The notes under the pieces were generated by a model. It searched no databases, was not told the origin of the DNA, and saw nothing but the letters and a program-made list of their open reading frames with translations. A stretch of DNA of 34,717 nucleotides from positions 1 to 34,717 of the forward strand of contig JAILIQ010000181.1 in assembly GCA_024695205.1 (NCBI GenBank), read 5' to 3'. The DNA is from Lachnospiraceae bacterium (GTDB taxonomy: Bacteria > Bacillota > Clostridia > Lachnospirales > Lachnospiraceae). Position 1 is the stretch's first letter. Every line of letters begins with the position of its first letter. This document shows, one piece after another, positions 1 through 8,346 of the stretch. The translations under genes were made by a program, and so were the position numbers.

Positions 1-132
1 ATAATGTATAGGTATTTTTATAAATAACATATATAGTCTAATATATTTAAATAACAGGTTTTAATACCCTGTCGCACCGATCGCAGCCTGATTTTACGCG
101 AACCGGTCGATGACGTACATAATTTCGGAAAC

Positions 133-140
133 GGAGGTGG
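133..140 (+). promoter_or_regulatory. Strong Shine-Dalgarno without a properly spaced ATG
   Basis: GGAGGTGG is a near-perfect anti-16S match. The ATG that follows immediately at 141 runs into TAA after four codons, and the reading frame of the GGDEF protein has no ATG nearby. In that frame the first candidates are ATT at 151 (about 10 bases from the site) and TTG at 163 (22 bases away). The 1-132 stretch is AT-rich and I see no other gene or convincing promoter in it. Confidence 0.5.
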
Positions 141-162
141 ATGGTTCAAAATTAAAGATAAA

Positions 163-1857
163 TTGACCGATTCTGTTCACCTGTTTATTCCGAAGATAAT
201 CACTTTCTTTGTTATAGTTCTGGTCGCAACCTTCTTTATCTCGATCGATCCTGTGCAGGCCCCCGACGATTCGTATGTCATTGACGGACCGTATGATGTG
301 ACGATCAACGGCAAGTCTTATGAAGCAGTCGATCTAGAGACATTTTCATTTCCCCCGGTCGTCAGAGGGGATCATATGACGGTATCGTTTGAACTTCCCA
401 ATGTCAAGATACCGAATGCCATGCTGACATTTTATCAGGATCATTCAGCGGTACAGGTCTTCTATGACGGAAAGTTCATAATGAACAAAGGAACACCCGG
501 GAGTCTGATGGTCGGCTACGGGCATTACAATGTTCAGCTTCCGGACAATTATTCGGGAATGCATGTTGAGATCGTTTACGACATAATCGAAAATGAGGGA
601 GTAAAGACTATCGAGAAACCGGTAATCAATAACTCCGCAACTTATATCAGAAGATTTATCGCCGAAAAAAGCCTTTTTCTTGTGATAGATATTGCGATCA
701 TCATCCTGTGTATTGCAATAATGTTGATCTCATGCATGTTCTCACGTATTACCGAGTCATTTGAAAGACTGGTTTATTTAGGTGCTGCCTTTTTTATGAT
801 GGCGGTGTGGGAGCTGTGTAACTATGACATGATAAAGATATTCTCAGAAAATCTGATGCTAAAGGGATATCTGGAATATATATCGCTGTATGTCGGACCG
901 TTCTTCCTGTCACTGTATTTCTACATCGAGTTTTTCAGCACAGGCTCGGAAAAGGTCAGAAAAACCTATAAAGTTATAATGATAATACAGGGAATGTTCC
1001 CTCTGATCGGAATGGGACTGCATTTTGCGGATATCATCCATCTGCCCGCTTTGCTGCAGGAATTCCATATCATCCTGATCGTAAATATAGCCTTTATGTC
1101 GGCTGTACTGTTCAAACGTTTCCGAAAGAGCGTTCATACGCATCAGCCGATGATCATCGGCCTTATTGTCATTGTTGCAATGTTTGCCTTCGATATGATC
1201 AGGTTTATACTGTACAAGACCTTCTTCCCGAGGATGCTTGAAAACTTCATCAGTTTTCTTCTTATCGGATTCTTTGTGTTCTTTATGGCGATACTCATGG
1301 ACTTTTTCCTAAGCCAGAAGAACAGCATGTACATGGTGGCCCGTGCCGAAGCAATGGACAGGCTTGCTCATGTCGATATCATGACAGGGCTTGCCAACAG
1401 GACCCGCTGTGAGGAAATATTTGTCGATCTGACATTTAAGAAGGATATATTTTCTATAATCAGTATTGATATCAATTATCTGAAGCTGACCAACGACATG
1501 TACGGACATCAGGAAGGCGACAGGCTCTTGACGGATATTGCGAAGCTGATGAAGGACGCATGCGGAGACGAAGACGTCATACCGGGACGTATGGGCGGCG
1601 ATGAATTCATTATCATAATACCCGGAATCACCGGCGATACCGACCGTAAGATCGTAACTAAGATGGATGCGGACTGTGCCGAACTTAATAAAAACAGAAA
1701 GCCCGTACCGCTCAGCTTTTCTTACGGAATCTGCCGCAGCGATGAAGTCACTGCAAGCAATGCATCCGGACTTGTTGAAGAAGCATACAGGCTTGCGGAT
1801 GAACGTATGTATGAGATGAAGACCAAGATGAAAGCCAGAAGAGAGGATGTCCTATGA
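163..1857 (+). CDS. Membrane diguanylate cyclase, 7TM sensor plus GGDEF domain
   Basis: Predicted to make cyclic di-GMP from two GTP at the membrane. An N-terminal hydrophobic helix (about residues 9-28) is followed by an extracytoplasmic region to about 165. Seven hydrophobic helices span about 170-385, an arrangement like 7TMR-DISM sensors. The C-terminus is a GGDEF domain with DIMTGLANR at 405 and an intact GGDEF at 478-482. The RxxD product-inhibition site expected just before GGDEF is not present (the segment reads GDEDVIPGRMGGDEF), so feedback inhibition is probably absent. There is no EAL domain. The listed start is TTG; the real start is uncertain because the good ribosome site at 133-140 is 22 bases upstream, and an ATT at 151 in the same frame is better spaced. 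The stop overlaps the next gene as ATGA, so the two are translationally coupled. Cyclase identity is firm; the signal sensed is unknown. Confidence 0.88.
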   Translation: MTDSVHLFIPKIITFFVIVLVATFFISIDPVQAPDDSYVIDGPYDVTINGKSYEAVDLETFSFPPVVRGDHMTVSFELPNVKIPNAMLTFYQDHSAVQVFYDGKFIMNKGTPGSLMVGYGHYNVQLPDNYSGMHVEIVYDIIENEGVKTIEKPVINNSATYIRRFIAEKSLFLVIDIAIIILCIAIMLISCMFSRITESFERLVYLGAAFFMMAVWELCNYDMIKIFSENLMLKGYLEYISLYVGPFFLSLYFYIEFFSTGSEKVRKTYKVIMIIQGMFPLIGMGLHFADIIHLPALLQEFHIILIVNIAFMSAVLFKRFRKSVHTHQPMIIGLIVIVAMFAFDMIRFILYKTFFPRMLENFISFLLIGFFVFFMAILMDFFLSQKNSMYMVARAEAMDRLAHVDIMTGLANRTRCEEIFVDLTFKKDIFSIISIDINYLKLTNDMYGHQEGDRLLTDIAKLMKDACGDEDVIPGRMGGDEFIIIIPGITGDTDRKIVTKMDADCAELNKNRKPVPLSFSYGICRSDEVTASNASGLVEEAYRLADERMYEMKTKMKARREDVL

Positions 1858-3083
1858 GCCGGAAGAATGACCCGGATGACATTGAACAATGTTCATATGC
1901 CGGAAAATGCGGTGGGTGCAGTCATACAGGCATACCGTACGAGGAGCAGTTGAATGCTAAACAGGAAAGGATCGATAAACTTTTCCGTTCATCCGGCTGC
2001 CGGGTTGAAAGGATACTGGGCGCCGACTCGCCATTCCATTATCGAAATAAAGTCCACAGTGTATTTTCAAGAGATAAAAAAGGGAATATAATCCGCGGAA
2101 TGTATGCGCAGGATTCCCATGATGTGATCGGTATAAGCCGCTGTCTGCTTGAGGACAAAACGGCGGATACCATCATAGAAGAGATCAGAAAGATCGCGTC
2201 AAAATATAAGATGCGGATATATGACGAAGACAGCAGGACAGGCTTTTTACGGCATGTCCTTGTTCGTGTCGCACAGTATCACGGTGAGAAAAGGTATATG
2301 GTCGTGATCGTGACTTCGCAGGTTGATTTCGAAGGAAAGAATAATTTTGTAAAGCTCCTGAAAAAAGCTTTTCCAGCGATCGATACCATCATACAGAATA
2401 TAAACAACAAACGGACCAGCATGATCCTTGGCGAAAGAAATATCGTGATCTTAGGCAAGGGCTATATAATTGACGATTCACTCGGATTCGGGTTCAGGAT
2501 ATCGCCTTCGGCATTCTTTCAGATCAATCCCCAACAGACAAGAAAACTGTATAATGCCGCAATGGAGCTTGCTTCGCCTTCACCAGACGATACTATCCTC
2601 GACGCCTATTGCGGAACAGGGACAATAGGCACCTTCATGAGCAGAAAAGCCGCTCATGTGACCGGCGTGGAGCTTAATCCCGATGCCGTAAAGGATGCCT
2701 TAAGCAACGCAAAACGAAACAGGATAGAGAATATTTCATTTATATGTTCCGATGCTACGGAGTATCTGAAGGAACTGGCCATTAAAGCGGGCGAAACGGA
2801 TCATGAAAAGACCGGGCATGACCGGAACGACCGTAAAAAGGAGCTTTTGATCCCTGATATCCTCTGCATGGATCCTCCGAGAAGCGGTGCAACCCCGGAG
2901 TTTATCAATGCCGCGGCAGAACTAGGCATTAAGCGAATTGTTTATATATCGTGTAATCCGGATACGCTTATAAGGGATATCGATCTGTTTAAGAAAAAGG
3001 GGTATAAGGTTGAGCGGGCAGTACCTGTCGATATGTTTCCCCATACCGATCACATAGAGATGGCTGTGAAGCTTTCCAAGTGA
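1854..3083 (+). CDS. rlmD: 23S rRNA (uracil-5-)-methyltransferase, RlmD/RlmCD family
   Basis: S-adenosylmethionine-dependent methylation of uridine C5 in rRNA (TrmA/RumA family). The N-terminus carries the [4Fe-4S] cysteine pattern C13-x5-C19-x2-C22 (KCGGC), with the fourth cysteine likely C97 (SRCLLE). The SAM-binding loop is ILDAYCGTGTIG, followed by the DPPRSG motif. The catalytic cysteine lies in YISCNPDTL (C367). The 409-residue length fits a family member without the N-terminal TRAM domain found in many homologs; the cluster begins almost at the start. The gene starts on the ATGA overlap with the GGDEF gene. Whether it modifies U747, U1939 or both (as Bacillus RlmCD does) cannot be told from sequence. 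No terminator is visible before the convergent deacetylase gene, only 27 bases away. Confidence 0.9.
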   Translation: MSRKNDPDDIEQCSYAGKCGGCSHTGIPYEEQLNAKQERIDKLFRSSGCRVERILGADSPFHYRNKVHSVFSRDKKGNIIRGMYAQDSHDVIGISRCLLEDKTADTIIEEIRKIASKYKMRIYDEDSRTGFLRHVLVRVAQYHGEKRYMVVIVTSQVDFEGKNNFVKLLKKAFPAIDTIIQNINNKRTSMILGERNIVILGKGYIIDDSLGFGFRISPSAFFQINPQQTRKLYNAAMELASPSPDDTILDAYCGTGTIGTFMSRKAAHVTGVELNPDAVKDALSNAKRNRIENISFICSDATEYLKELAIKAGETDHEKTGHDRNDRKKELLIPDILCMDPPRSGATPEFINAAAELGIKRIVYISCNPDTLIRDIDLFKKKGYKVERAVPVDMFPHTDHIEMAVKLSK

Positions 3084-3110
3084 AACGGTAAAGAAGGCTT
3101 CTGCCGCAGA

Positions 3111-4202
3111 TCACAGTTCGTTTAGCAGACCGAATCTGTAACCTTCATTCTCAAGCATGGTAAGGACCGCATCAAGTTCATTCGCATTCGAAGTGGAGTC
3201 ATTGTGCATAAGCGCGATGGCTCCGTTGTGATGATAGGTTGTAAAATGATCAAGGACATAACCGGGCGCAGGCTGGTTATTGTTATCATAATCACCGTAG
3301 GCGATACTCCAGAATACGGTCTTGTAGCCGGCATCCTTGATGATCGAGAGCAGACGTTTGGTATATGCGCCGGTGGGAGTTCTGAAATATGGATCGAACT
3401 CATAGCCGGTGATCTCATAAAAATATTCCGCTGCATCAATGATCTCAGCAGCGATCTTTTCAACACTTTTACCGCGAAGGTCCTGGTGATGAACAGTGTG
3501 GTTACATACCGCATGGCCTTCTTCTTTCATTCTTCTGGCATAATCGCCGCATTTTTCAAGATACATCTTTGTTACGAAAAAATTGGCCTTGGCATTATGT
3601 TTGGCAAGTGTATCAAGGATTTTGACGGTAAGATCCGAAGGATAACCGCAGTCAAATGTAAGATAGATGACCTTATCACTGTCAGAAACACCGGTAGCTG
3701 CATAAAAACTGTCATAATCGGTGATCCTGAAGGTTTCATAGCTTCCGGAAACGGTGTGGTCCTTCATGCGCTTGAAACACCAGGTCTGCTCATTATCGTC
3801 ACTCAGGCTGTTATAGTGATCGGCATTATTGATAAGCTGAGTACGTATATATTCGAGCCGTTCCACAGGGTCTGAAAGTGTTTCGGGAATATCGAACGAT
3901 CCGTTATAAAAACGGGGGACCGGTGTGGGCTCAGGAGTAGGCGTCGGTTCGGGAGTAGCTGTTAAAGCTTCGGTGACGGGTTCTTCCGTGGGCTGCGTAC
4001 TGAGAGGATCTTCTGCGGGAACTAAAGTCGGGTCGGGAGTGATATTTCCGATCCCTGTCGGGATAAGTTCTGAGACGCCGGTTGTGGGCGTATGACCGGT
4101 CTGGTCCGGTGCGGGAATATTTATTTCCTCTTTTTTACATCCCAAAATGAGTCCGGCAGTCAATGCGACAAGCAAAGTAATCGATATGATTCTTTTGAAC
4201 AT
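3111..4202 (-). CDS. Polysaccharide deacetylase lipoprotein, PdaA/NodB type
   Basis: Predicted surface lipoprotein that removes acetyl groups from a cell-wall or exopolysaccharide sugar. The start chosen is the ATG at 4202, giving 363 residues. It has AAAGGA upstream and begins a lipoprotein signal ending at ILGC (Cys22), whereas the longer ORF start at 4307 lies upstream of the predicted promoter -10 box. A Pro/Thr/Glu-rich linker (PTPEPTPTPEPTPV) tethers the catalytic domain. NodB motifs are TFDCGYP (catalytic base Asp184, with Cys instead of the usual second Asp, recalling the TFD-x-GY form of PdaA), the zinc motif NHTVHH (His235, His239) and YFRTPTGAY. The segment VFWSIAYGDYD also resembles PdaA, which acts on muramic acid during delta-lactam formation. 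Substrate is inferred only. It lies 252 bases downstream of the ABC exporter on the same strand. Confidence 0.85.
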   Translation of the reverse strand: MFKRIISITLLVALTAGLILGCKKEEINIPAPDQTGHTPTTGVSELIPTGIGNITPDPTLVPAEDPLSTQPTEEPVTEALTATPEPTPTPEPTPVPRFYNGSFDIPETLSDPVERLEYIRTQLINNADHYNSLSDDNEQTWCFKRMKDHTVSGSYETFRITDYDSFYAATGVSDSDKVIYLTFDCGYPSDLTVKILDTLAKHNAKANFFVTKMYLEKCGDYARRMKEEGHAVCNHTVHHQDLRGKSVEKIAAEIIDAAEYFYEITGYEFDPYFRTPTGAYTKRLLSIIKDAGYKTVFWSIAYGDYDNNNQPAPGYVLDHFTTYHHNGAIALMHNDSTSNANELDAVLTMLENEGYRFGLLNEL

Positions 4203-4297
4203 GATTATTCCTTTCGGGTCTGCCACAGTACAACAGATCGATGCGGCAGGTCTTATTTTTATTAGGAAAAGCAGATTTTTTATCATTTTCCTTATGG

Positions 4298-4326
4298 ATG
4301 ATAGCATTTTACGAACCTGATGTCAA
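4298..4326 (-). promoter_or_regulatory. Sigma-A-type promoter of the deacetylase gene
   Basis: On the minus strand, TTGACA (4326-4321) is followed after exactly 17 bases by TATCAT (4303-4298). Transcription would begin near 4291, leaving an untranslated leader of about 90 bases before the ATG at 4202. This position rules out the longer ORF start at 4307. Confidence 0.65.
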
Positions 4327-4346
4327 ACCTGCATGCATGCCCCGTC

Positions 4347-4408
4347 AGACTGTCCGAAAACCATTTAACCGAAGACAGCCTCCTGTGTGGCTGATCTTTG
4401 TACAGTCT
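4347..4408 (-). repeat. Short inverted-repeat element A (AGACTGT ends)
   Basis: A 62-base element bounded by perfect inverted ends AGACTGT and ACAGTCT, with an inner hairpin CAGCC/GGCTG. On the minus strand its first part (GAGACTGTacaaagatcaGCCACAC, then TTCGGT) matches the element at 17028-17160 read on the same strand. It sits between the ABC exporter stop and the deacetylase promoter. No T-run follows, so it is not a typical intrinsic terminator. Confidence 0.5.
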
Positions 4409-4454
4409 CCCATATATGCATGATTATCCAATACACTTGAAAATCCGCATGCGT

Positions 4455-6179
4455 TTAATGCCCGGCAAGCTGCATATTGTAATAGTAGCCCTTCATATCC
4501 ATAAGCTCGGCATGTGTCCCGTGTTCAACGATCTCACCCTCATGGATCACGAGGATCAGATCGGCGTTCATTATGGTGGAAAGACGATGCGCTATGGCAA
4601 TGATCGTGCGTTTTCCTGTCAGTTCACCGATGGCGGCCTGGATCTGTCGTTCGGTCTGTACATCAACGGAAGCGGTTGCCTCATCCAGGATGATTATCGG
4701 ACTGTTACGCAAAATGGCACGCGCGATCGCCACACGCTGTTTCTGGCCGCCCGAAAGACGAAGACCGCGTTCGCCGACCTGAGTTTCATAGCCATCGGGC
4801 ATATGAAGGATGTCTTCGTGGATATTTGCCGCTTTAGCGGCCTTTTCAATTTCGTCCCTTGTCGCATCGGGGCGTGCGTAACCGATGTTTTCCGCGATCG
4901 TACCGTTAAAAAGAAATGTATCCTGTAACACGGGTGAAATGTTGTGTCTGAGGCTTTCAAGCGTTACGTGCCTTATATCATGTCCGTCTATGAGGATACG
5001 GCCTTCAACAGGATCGTAGAAACGGGATATCAGCTGGGTAGCGGTTGTTTTTCCGACACCGGTCGGACCGACAAGCGCAACCATCATTCCGGGTTCGCAG
5101 CTAAAAGAGATCTTTTTGAGAACCGGGATCTTATTTTCATAGTAGAAAGAAACGTTTTCGAAGCTGACCGCGCCTTTAACATTTTCAAGCGGTTTGGCAT
5201 CGGGTGCGTTTTCTATCGCAGACGGGGTATCGAGTATCAGGGTAACACGCTCTGCGCCGGCAAGGGACTGCTGGAGATTTTCAAGAAGATTGGCAAGTCC
5301 GGATACAGGCGCGTAGAAGAGTGAAAGATACAGCACGAAAGCAACGATATCCGCAACGGAAAGCTGTTTCTGATATGCAAGGTATCCTCCGAAGAAAACG
5401 ACCAGAACGGTACCGGCGGATGAGAGCAGTTCAACACAGGGATGGAAGATGGCGCTTGCCTTAAGCGCGCGAAGCATTGCCACGACCTGCTCAAAGCTCT
5501 TTATGCGGACACGTTCCCCTTCGTATTCCTCCTGTCCGAAGGCCTGGATCTCATGAAGACCGGAGAGTGAATCCTGCAGCTGGGCGTTCAGCTCGCCCAT
5601 TACCTTCTGAGATGCTTTAAAGAAAGGTCTCACTATTTTCGAAAATATAACGCCGGATACAAGGATGAGCGGGATCGGAGCGCAGGTGATAAGGGCAAGC
5701 TTCCAGTTGATCGTAAGAAGGATCACAAGAACACCAAGAAATGTAACAAGATTGGTGATTATATCGGGGATCATGTGCGCGTACAGGAGCTCAAAATCTC
5801 TTGTATCATTTACGATACGGCTCATAAGATCGCCGGTCTGCTTGTCATGGAAGAATCCGAGATCAAGGCTCTGAAGCTTGTTATACAGGCGGCTTCTCAA
5901 ATCTCCGACAAGATACCATGCAGCACGGTGTGCAAGATAATTGCTCAGAAATCTGAACAGTACACGGAGAAGATAGAGTACCAGCAGGATAAGGGCAAGT
6001 TTTTTAATGTCTGCTAAGGCGCTGCTGTCGACACCTTTTTCGACGATACCCGTCATGGACGACAGGACTTTCGGAGCTGACAGATTGACTACGGTCAGCC
6101 CGAAGGTGGAAAGTATCGCGATTATGTAGAGCCCTTTGTAGCGGGCGGCCTCTTTTGTCAGTTTCCAGAGTGTTTTCAT
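4455..6179 (-). CDS. ABC transporter half-exporter, fused permease and ATPase
   Basis: Membrane exporter half-transporter that works as a dimer, driven by ATP. Residues 1 to about 310 form the six-helix type-1 exporter domain; hydrophobic helices begin at YIIAILSTFGLTVVNL. The ATPase domain follows, with Walker A GPTGVGKTT, Q-loop SPVLQDTFLFNG, signature LSGGQKQR, Walker B IIILDEATASVD and the switch histidine in IAIAHRLST, so all catalytic motifs are intact. The length of 574 residues is normal for a MsbA/LmrA-like half-transporter. No second half-transporter gene lies next to it, which suggests a homodimer. The substrate cannot be predicted; lipids, drugs or peptides are all possible. The ribosome site before the ATG at 6179 is weak. 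It has its own promoter and a leader hairpin at 6190-6224. Confidence 0.9.
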   Translation of the reverse strand: MKTLWKLTKEAARYKGLYIIAILSTFGLTVVNLSAPKVLSSMTGIVEKGVDSSALADIKKLALILLVLYLLRVLFRFLSNYLAHRAAWYLVGDLRSRLYNKLQSLDLGFFHDKQTGDLMSRIVNDTRDFELLYAHMIPDIITNLVTFLGVLVILLTINWKLALITCAPIPLILVSGVIFSKIVRPFFKASQKVMGELNAQLQDSLSGLHEIQAFGQEEYEGERVRIKSFEQVVAMLRALKASAIFHPCVELLSSAGTVLVVFFGGYLAYQKQLSVADIVAFVLYLSLFYAPVSGLANLLENLQQSLAGAERVTLILDTPSAIENAPDAKPLENVKGAVSFENVSFYYENKIPVLKKISFSCEPGMMVALVGPTGVGKTTATQLISRFYDPVEGRILIDGHDIRHVTLESLRHNISPVLQDTFLFNGTIAENIGYARPDATRDEIEKAAKAANIHEDILHMPDGYETQVGERGLRLSGGQKQRVAIARAILRNSPIIILDEATASVDVQTERQIQAAIGELTGKRTIIAIAHRLSTIMNADLILVIHEGEIVEHGTHAELMDMKGYYYNMQLAGH

Positions 6180-6189
6180 GTTAAATACC

Positions 6190-6224
6190 GTTTGAAAGAT
6201 ATGCCTTATGCACGGCTTTCAAAC
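6190..6224 (-). other. Leader hairpin of the ABC exporter mRNA
   Basis: A perfect 9-base inverted repeat, GTTTGAAAG/CTTTCAAAC, with a 17-base loop. It lies between the predicted promoter and the start codon of the ABC exporter and ends about 10 bases before the ATG. It could affect translation; this is inference. The same arm sequence recurs at 8245-8272. Confidence 0.45.
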
Positions 6225-6245
6225 CGCTCCCCTCATCTTTTTTAT

Positions 6246-6274
6246 ATATTATATATATCCGGATTGTATCTCAA
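6246..6274 (-). promoter_or_regulatory. Promoter of the ABC exporter gene
   Basis: On the minus strand, TTGAGA (6274-6269), a 17-base spacer and TAATAT (6251-6246). The leader to the ATG at 6179 would be about 60 bases and would include the hairpin at 6190-6224. Confidence 0.5.
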
Positions 6275-6350
6275 AATGGATTATATTGTATAGTACTTCG
6301 CCCGATCGATACAGAGATGAATATTTTAAGCAACTTGTTTGAGTTTTTTG

Positions 6351-6379
6351 TTGGCAGTCTTGACATGATGTGTTATAAT
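6351..6379 (+). promoter_or_regulatory. Extended -10 promoter of pfp
   Basis: TTGGCA at 6351-6356, a 17-base spacer, then TATAAT at 6374-6379 preceded by TGT (an extended -10 TGnTATAAT). A TTGACA at 6360 is only 8 bases from the -10, so it is not the -35 box. The predicted start near 6386 gives a leader of about 79 bases to the ATG at 6465. Confidence 0.75.
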
Positions 6380-6464
6380 TTACCGCGAGCGTAAAAACAA
6401 GTGAACTTTATTTGCATTGTTTATCGCAAAAAAGAGATTATTTACAAGAAAAAGGAGAATCAAG

Positions 6465-8129
6465 ATGAACGTAACACCTCTTCAGAAGGCAAGGTACGAG
6501 TACAGTCCGAAGCTTCCCGGAATGCTCAGAGGCGGTATCTCGCAGATCAGTGTCAAGGTTGGAGACGCTACAGAGAGCGTAGCGGATCAGGAGAAGATCA
6601 AGGCATTATTCCCGAACACATACGGTAAAAATGAGATCACATTTGTAAAGGGCAGCAATACAGCAGCTCCCAAGAAGCAGGTTGTAGGCGTTATCCTTTC
6701 GGGCGGCCAGGCTCCCGGCGGACATAACGTTGTATGCGGTCTGTATGACGCGATCAAGGCAACAAGCAGGGATAATGTACTTTTAGGCTTTAAGGGAGGC
6801 CCTTCGGGACTGATCGATGATAATTTCATCGAATTTGACGATGAGTATATCAATGCTTTCAGAAATACAGGCGGATTTGATATTATCGGTTCGGGCCGTA
6901 CCAAGCTTGAAACCGAAGAGCAGTTCAAGATCGTTACGGAAGTTGCCAAAAAGCACGGCCTTACCGCTATCGTTATCATCGGAGGCGATGATTCCAATAC
7001 CAACGCAGCCGTTCTTGCAGAGTATATGGCAGCACACAATACAGGTGTACAGGTTATCGGATGCCCCAAGACTATTGACGGAGACTTAAAGAATGAGGAT
7101 ATTGAGGCTTCATTCGGATTCGATACCGCAACCAAAACATATTCCGAGCTGATCGGCAATATAGAGCGTGACGCGAACTCGGCTAAAAAATACTGGCACT
7201 TTATCAAGGTTATGGGCCGTTCGGCTTCTCATGTTGCACTTGAATGTGCGCTTGAGACACAGCCCAATATCTGTCTGATCGGTGAGGAAGTAGCAGCCAG
7301 GAAGATGTCTATTTCTTCGATCGCAGATTATATTGCAGATGCCGTTGAGAAGAGAGCTGCACAGGGCGACAATTTCGGTGTTGCTATCATTCCCGAGGGT
7401 ATTGTTGAATTCATTCCCGAATTCTCGAAGCTCATCGCAGAGATCAACGAACTCCTCGCAGGAAAGAAGACCGATGAGTTCAATGCTCTTCCCGACTGGG
7501 CTGCAAAATATGATTTCATCAAGAACGGTCTTTCTGCGGAAGCTTTTGCGGTATTTGATATTCTTCCCCAGTTCGTTCAGCAGCAGCTCTTCCTTGAGAG
7601 AGATCCTCACGGAAACGTACAGGTATCACTGATCGAATCTGAGAAGCTGTTCTCCGCACTTGTTGCCGATAAGCTTGCAGCAAGAAAAGCAGCCGGAACA
7701 TTTAAGGGCAAGTTCGGAACCCAGCATCACTTCTTCGGATATGAAGGCAGATGCGCATTTCCTTCGAACTTTGATGCGGATTACTGCTATTCTCTCGGTT
7801 ACAACGCATTCATGCTCATCCAGTACGGCTATACAGGTTACCTTTCGAAGGTTTCCAACCTGTCCAAGCCCGCAGAAGAGTGGGTTGCAGGCGGAATGCC
7901 CATCACCAAGATGATGAACATGGAAAGACGTAACGGCGAGGATAAGCCCGTTATCAGAAAGGCTCTTGTAGAGCTTGATGGCGCTCCTTTCAAATATTTT
8001 GAGGCTCACAGGGAAGAGTGGGCTGTAAAGACCGCATTTACATACCCCGGAGCTATCCAGTATTTCGGACCCGCCGAGGTTTGTGATCTTACAACAAGAA
8101 CACTGGCGCTTGAGAAGGGCGAGATGTAA
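6465..8129 (+). CDS. pfp: Diphosphate-fructose-6-phosphate 1-phosphotransferase (PPi-PFK, long type)
   Basis: Reversible phosphorylation of fructose 6-phosphate using pyrophosphate instead of ATP, in cytoplasmic glycolysis or gluconeogenesis. The start is the ATG at 6465 behind AAAGGAG (554 residues); the upstream extension in the ORF track has no ribosome site. The glycine-rich loop is [14 protein letters not shown]. The phosphate-donor motif is GGDDS (173-177), with Asp176 in place of the Gly of ATP enzymes, the known hallmark of PPi use. The substrate motifs are PKTIDGD (201-207) and MGRSASH (from 250). The length and the motif ECALETQPN match the long clade related to the plant beta subunit. 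It has a strong promoter and its own terminator, so it is probably monocistronic. Identification is secure. Confidence 0.96.
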   Translation: MNVTPLQKARYEYSPKLPGMLRGGISQISVKVGDATESVADQEKIKALFPNTYGKNEITFVKGSNTAAPKKQVVGVILSGGQAPGGHNVVCGLYDAIKATSRDNVLLGFKGGPSGLIDDNFIEFDDEYINAFRNTGGFDIIGSGRTKLETEEQFKIVTEVAKKHGLTAIVIIGGDDSNTNAAVLAEYMAAHNTGVQVIGCPKTIDGDLKNEDIEASFGFDTATKTYSELIGNIERDANSAKKYWHFIKVMGRSASHVALECALETQPNICLIGEEVAARKMSISSIADYIADAVEKRAAQGDNFGVAIIPEGIVEFIPEFSKLIAEINELLAGKKTDEFNALPDWAAKYDFIKNGLSAEAFAVFDILPQFVQQQLFLERDPHGNVQVSLIESEKLFSALVADKLAARKAAGTFKGKFGTQHHFFGYEGRCAFPSNFDADYCYSLGYNAFMLIQYGYTGYLSKVSNLSKPAEEWVAGGMPITKMMNMERRNGEDKPVIRKALVELDGAPFKYFEAHREEWAVKTAFTYPGAIQYFGPAEVCDLTTRTLALEKGEM

Positions 8130-8177
8130 TTTTTATCGAATGAAGCTGTTTGGCCATTAAGAGCAGCTTTGGAATTT

Positions 8178-8225
8178 AAACGGTGCCGCAAACGGTTTTA
8201 AAAAGTGTTTACGGTACCGTTTTTG
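8178..8225 (+). terminator. Intrinsic terminator of pfp
   Basis: A 16-base stem, AAACGGTGCCGCAAAC paired with GTTTACGGTACCGTTT (two G-T wobbles), with a 13-base loop and a T-run ending near 8224. It lies 48 bases after the pfp stop. Confidence 0.8.
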
Positions 8226-8244
8226 TACGGTGAACAAATGGTTA

Positions 8245-8329
8245 GTTTGAAAGTTCTTGTGAACTTTCAAACGACTGCATAGGTGCAAAGAGCGCCACCG
8301 ATGCAACCATCTGCCGTTCGATGCGCTCT
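8245..8329 (+). promoter_or_regulatory. Two-hairpin leader before the cinA-like gene
   Basis: First comes a perfect 12-base inverted repeat, GTTTGAAAGTTC/GAACTTTCAAAC, with a TTGT loop (8245-8272). Then AGAGCGC (8289-8295) can pair with GCGCTCT (8323-8329) around a 27-base loop; its 3' arm ends only four bases before the AGGAGG ribosome site at 8334-8339. The first hairpin has no T-run, so this is not a second terminator. I do not recognise a known riboswitch class. No clear promoter is seen between the pfp terminator and this leader. Confidence 0.45.
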
Positions 8330-8346
8330 CGACAGGAGGTTCAAGT

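Noticed and set aside
3204-3875. 223-codon plus-strand ORF
   Set aside because: Antisense to the NodB domain of the deacetylase, whose motifs are intact; no ribosome site.
6360-6365. TTGACA as -35 of the pfp promoter
   Set aside because: Only 8 bases separate it from TATAAT; TTGGCA at 6351 has the correct 17-base spacing.
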